From: a bacterium
Lineage (GTDB): Bacteria; Zixibacteria; MSB-5A5; CAIYYT01
Assembly: GCA_016708315.1 (NCBI GenBank)
Contig: JADJGC010000023.1
Span: 372,001-436,000 of the forward strand
Direction: 5' to 3'
DNA: 64,000 nucleotides
Made by a program: the position numbers and the translations under genes. Under the pieces are notes generated by a model. The model was not told the DNA's origin and searched no databases. It saw nothing but the letters and a program-made list of their open reading frames with translations. Shown here piece by piece: positions 61,448-64,000 of this stretch (position 1 is its first letter; the number at the start of each line of letters is the position of its first letter).

Positions 61448-63370
61448 CTATTTCAGCAATACCATCTTTCTGGTTTCGGTGTAGTTCCCTACCGTGGCAC
61501 GATAGAAGTAGACGCCGCTGGGATAGCTGCGAGCGTTCCAATCAACGCCGACGATACCGATACCGGTGCCGGTGAAGGTTTCGACGACTTGGCCGGAAAC
61601 GTTGATGATACTCAAGATCCAATCCGATAGAGTCGGCAAGTTGATGTTGATTCGGGTCGTGGGATTGAACGGATTGGGTGTATTCTGATCAAGGGAGAAT
61701 TCAGTCGGAAGCGACGATTTTGATAGCTCAACGGCGATGGGATTTCCGTAGTAGTCGGCAATCTCGGCGCTGAGGATTTTCGTACCGGGAGCAGTATTCA
61801 GCAAGGCGACCGTGCCGCTATTGAGCTGCGCATCGCGGCTGCCTAAGCGCGGCAAAAGGAGCACGCGGGTGATGTTGTCGGTCTTGGCCGCTTGCATCAT
61901 TTCAAACTCGGCCAGATTGTTGATTACGATCTGCTCCGATGCGGGGCTCTGCAGTTCGAGGAGGATGCCGCCGATGTCGGCGTTGGAATTCAGGACAATT
62001 GTGCCGTTCTCGACAGTGAGAAGAGCCACAGCACTCTGAGCCGACTTCGGTACAAGAGGCATGATTTCCCCGGACATGATTCGCATCATGTGGACGATAT
62101 CTGCAACAGTTAATGTATAGCCGTCGTCGTTGATGTCGCTTCCGCAGATTTGCAATGGCGGAAAGATAGTCAATGCGGGCAGACCATAGAGAAAGTAGTT
62201 TGAATAGACGACAAAATCGCCGACTTCATAAGCAATTCGGTTCACGTTCATATCGCCGCGGACGCAAAATGAATCCGCACAAAGGAGATCAATACCGCCA
62301 TTCCAGAAGTTCACGAAGTTGCGATTCCATAGATCAGGCACGCCTTCGCATTGACCACACGACCCGCCGAAGCGCCATTCATTGTCGCAATCGATATTAG
62401 TCAACTCATAGTTGGGATCGACAATGGGATCGGTGTTTCCATAGTCGTACACGCGGCAGGAAGTATTGTGAATATCTGGATAAAGTGTTTTGATGGAATT
62501 GTCGAGGCAGTTGTTCCAGACAAAGCGGATTGGCAAGAATTGACAATCGTACCAGTGATTGTGTGCAATACTGAAGTTCATGGTAACAAGCGCATCGCCG
62601 GAGGAAACGTAGTTACAGGCAGGGTAGATTTCCCCATTGTTGATATCCGCAATTGCAGAGATTCTGAGTACTGCGGTGGGTCCTGATTCAACAGGGGGAC
62701 CATCCAGTGAATAGCTGTAGTTGAAGTACTCCCACTGGCAGCCGGACGATCCGAGGCTGCTTCCAAGGTCGACCGACAAGAAGTTCAGGATGTCGGGATT
62801 GAAGTTTATGGCGAAGTCGAATCGCTGCATTAGTTCAGCGCCATGATAGGTTATTGGGACTTCAACGCGGTCGCCATATTGGCCGTTGACGCTTGCGATT
62901 TTGAGCAAGGAGGGTACGCCGGAAAGAAGCTCCGTCATTATGATGCAACTATCGGCGGCTCCGCAGTTGTCGGTGACAATGATTAAGAATCGAAAAAGAT
63001 TCCCACCGTCGACAATATCGAAAGCTACTGTAAACACACCGTTCTCATCAATTGAGAATGCACCGGCAGGCTGCACATCGACAGCAACCGCCGACCAAGT
63101 TAGAGTTTCGCACCCGGGAGTCGGGATCGCATCAAGATCCCACTCTATGTCATTGCAGACGAAGCCAAACAGAAGAGAAGGCGGACAATTGACAAGTGTC
63201 GGCGCATCGAGAGATTGGCTGGCGGTTCCCTCCGCATTGCCGAGCAGGTCACTACCGAGAACCAATGAGTATGAGGATAACAATGAAATCAGAATAATCG
63301 AGAAAAGGACCACAGTGAAGTCCTTCAATGGCCTCGCACTCGTATGAGAGAGGTGCACTTGATTGGACAT
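61448..63370 (-). CDS. Secreted cohesin-like protein with dockerin-like and Por-type sorting domains
   Basis: A 640-residue protein with AAGGAG six bases upstream. After a signal (about 18-40) come a putative-Ig domain (60-145), a cohesin-like domain (about 155-300: GDRVEVPITYHGAELMQRFDFAINFNPDIL, CQWEYFNYS, FVWNNC) and a variant dockerin-like region (CVRGDMNVNRIAYEVGDFVVYSNYF, SDINDDGYTLTVADIVHMM). The end is a Por/T9SS type-A sorting domain (LDQNTPNPFNPTTRININLP to YTETRKMVLLK). The first two modules and their order are as in the lipoprotein at 19047. Probably secreted and then anchored. Confidence 0.82.
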   Translation of the reverse strand: MSNQVHLSHTSARPLKDFTVVLFSIILISLLSSYSLVLGSDLLGNAEGTASQSLDAPTLVNCPPSLLFGFVCNDIEWDLDAIPTPGCETLTWSAVAVDVQPAGAFSIDENGVFTVAFDIVDGGNLFRFLIIVTDNCGAADSCIIMTELLSGVPSLLKIASVNGQYGDRVEVPITYHGAELMQRFDFAINFNPDILNFLSVDLGSSLGSSGCQWEYFNYSYSLDGPPVESGPTAVLRISAIADINNGEIYPACNYVSSGDALVTMNFSIAHNHWYDCQFLPIRFVWNNCLDNSIKTLYPDIHNTSCRVYDYGNTDPIVDPNYELTNIDCDNEWRFGGSCGQCEGVPDLWNRNFVNFWNGGIDLLCADSFCVRGDMNVNRIAYEVGDFVVYSNYFLYGLPALTIFPPLQICGSDINDDGYTLTVADIVHMMRIMSGEIMPLVPKSAQSAVALLTVENGTIVLNSNADIGGILLELQSPASEQIVINNLAEFEMMQAAKTDNITRVLLLPRLGSRDAQLNSGTVALLNTAPGTKILSAEIADYYGNPIAVELSKSSLPTEFSLDQNTPNPFNPTTRININLPTLSDWILSIINVSGQVVETFTGTGIGIVGVDWNARSYPSGVYFYRATVGNYTETRKMVLLK

Positions 63371-63476
63371 GGTTTCTCCTTGAAAATACCTTGAGTGATA
63401 GCAAGGTAATCCAATGGCCCTAAAATGGCAATAAGAATCTATGATAGTCGGGACGGAGCTATGCCCTACGCGGCTG

Positions 63477-64000
63477 CTACTTCAGCAAGAGCATCTTCTT
63501 GGAAGCAGTCCACGACCCGACTTGGACTTTGTAGAAATAGACGCCGCTGGGATAGCTGCGGGCGTCCCAATCAACGCCGACGATCCCGATGCCGGTGCCG
63601 GAGAAGGATTCGATGACTTGGCCGGTGACGTTGAAAATGTCGAGAGACCAAGCGGATAGCTCCGGCAAGTTGATATTGATCCGAGTTACAGGATTAAACG
63701 GGTTGGGGAAATTCTGAGCGAGCGCGAATTCTGTCGGCAGGGCTCGACGTGATAGCATTGAAGACATCATATTGCCGTGGTAGTCGGAAATTTCGATAGA
63801 GTCGAGGGTAGCGCCGTGCACCTTGATAATCTCGTTGACTCCGACTGGTATGCTGGCATCAAAGAGCTCGATTCCCGGCCAAAGCAGGACGTGCAATTTG
63901 CCGTCGCGAACGGCGTAGTTCAGTTGAAGCTGAGTGTAGTTGTCGATGAACATTTTTTCCGGCAAACTAAAAGTCATGTGGACTGCTGCGATTGGGTCGG
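63477..64000 (-). CDS. C-terminal part of a secreted protein with Por-type sorting domain (partial)
   Basis: The frame runs open through the window edge, so only the C-terminal 174 residues are seen; a Met near residue 9 of this piece is not the real start. It contains LHVLLWPGIELFDASIPVGV, then PTEFALAQNFPNPFNPVTRINI, SGTGIGIVGVDWDARSYPSGVYFYK and SKKMLLLK, the same sorting domain as in the gene downstream. The two DNA stretches (61502-61620 and 63535-63640) are close to 90 % alike by eye. The intervening 106 bases contain AAGGAG for the next gene. Confidence 0.85.
   Translation of the reverse strand, partial: DPIAAVHMTFSLPEKMFIDNYTQLQLNYAVRDGKLHVLLWPGIELFDASIPVGVNEIIKVHGATLDSIEISDYHGNMMSSMLSRRALPTEFALAQNFPNPFNPVTRININLPELSAWSLDIFNVTGQVIESFSGTGIGIVGVDWDARSYPSGVYFYKVQVGSWTASKKMLLLK

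Overview
The window looks like a chromosomal contig from an uncultivated bacterium of the FCB side of the tree. The best fit, which is inference, is candidate division Zixibacteria or a close relative. The reasons are medium GC, tight ATGA/TTGA-coupled operons, many secreted proteins ending in dockerin-like EF-hand pairs (ending SGG-x-x-PC) or a Por/T9SS-type sorting domain (FNP-x-TRINI...MVLLK), and interspersed palindromic repeats of the kind common in such genomes. It carries no phage, plasmid, IS element or CRISPR array that I can recognise. Layout: 1-181 end of metG; 459-4930 tatD, rsmA, a beta-rich probable outer-membrane protein and two related lipoproteins; 5039-9471 two secreted amidohydrolase-fold proteins; 9701-10123 a DUF559 nuclease-like protein; 10539-14753 (minus) a compact six-gene operon (class II aldolase, aminotransferase-like protein, folB, folK, deoxynucleoside kinase, panB); 15215-17534 class II ribonucleotide reductase; 17906-20084 two lipoproteins; 20220-23102 (minus) a secreted M1 peptidase and a LysE-type exporter; 23389-24761 a pair of Roadblock-like proteins; acpS and an archaeal-type class I aldolase; 27150-32742 a trimming-type secreted protein, a methyltransferase and a beta-helix/TSP3/dockerin protein; 33007-35589 (minus) TerC, EIIA-CBS and DUF502 proteins; 35648-45481 (minus) an 11-subunit complex I operon nuoABCDHIJKLMN that lacks nuoEFG; 45917-56628 four tandem large secreted proteins with C-terminal S74 self-processing domains; 56843-60324 bacteriohemerythrin, mscL, nadE and an Rrf2 regulator; tRNA-Ala; and 60621-64000 (minus) three secreted proteins with dockerin or sorting tails. 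The most unusual part is the 45.9-56.6 kb array. It holds four paralogous secreted fibre-like proteins, each with a signal peptide, a conserved about 110-residue N-terminal domain, an Asp-rich repetitive or diverged shaft, and an almost invariant peptidase-S74 chaperone plus coiled coil, with the Ser-x4-Lys dyad kept in all four. In the second protein the shaft is built from seven copies of a module with the core PTT-x-x-VAIKTKGTGA preceded by an acidic DxDxDG-like loop. I know of no name for this repeat. About ten single- or double-base frame breaks occur across the window, in otherwise intact genes including nrdJ, nuoH and nuoN. I read most of them as residual assembly indels, and where the join is clear I annotate the gene as one unit spanning the break.
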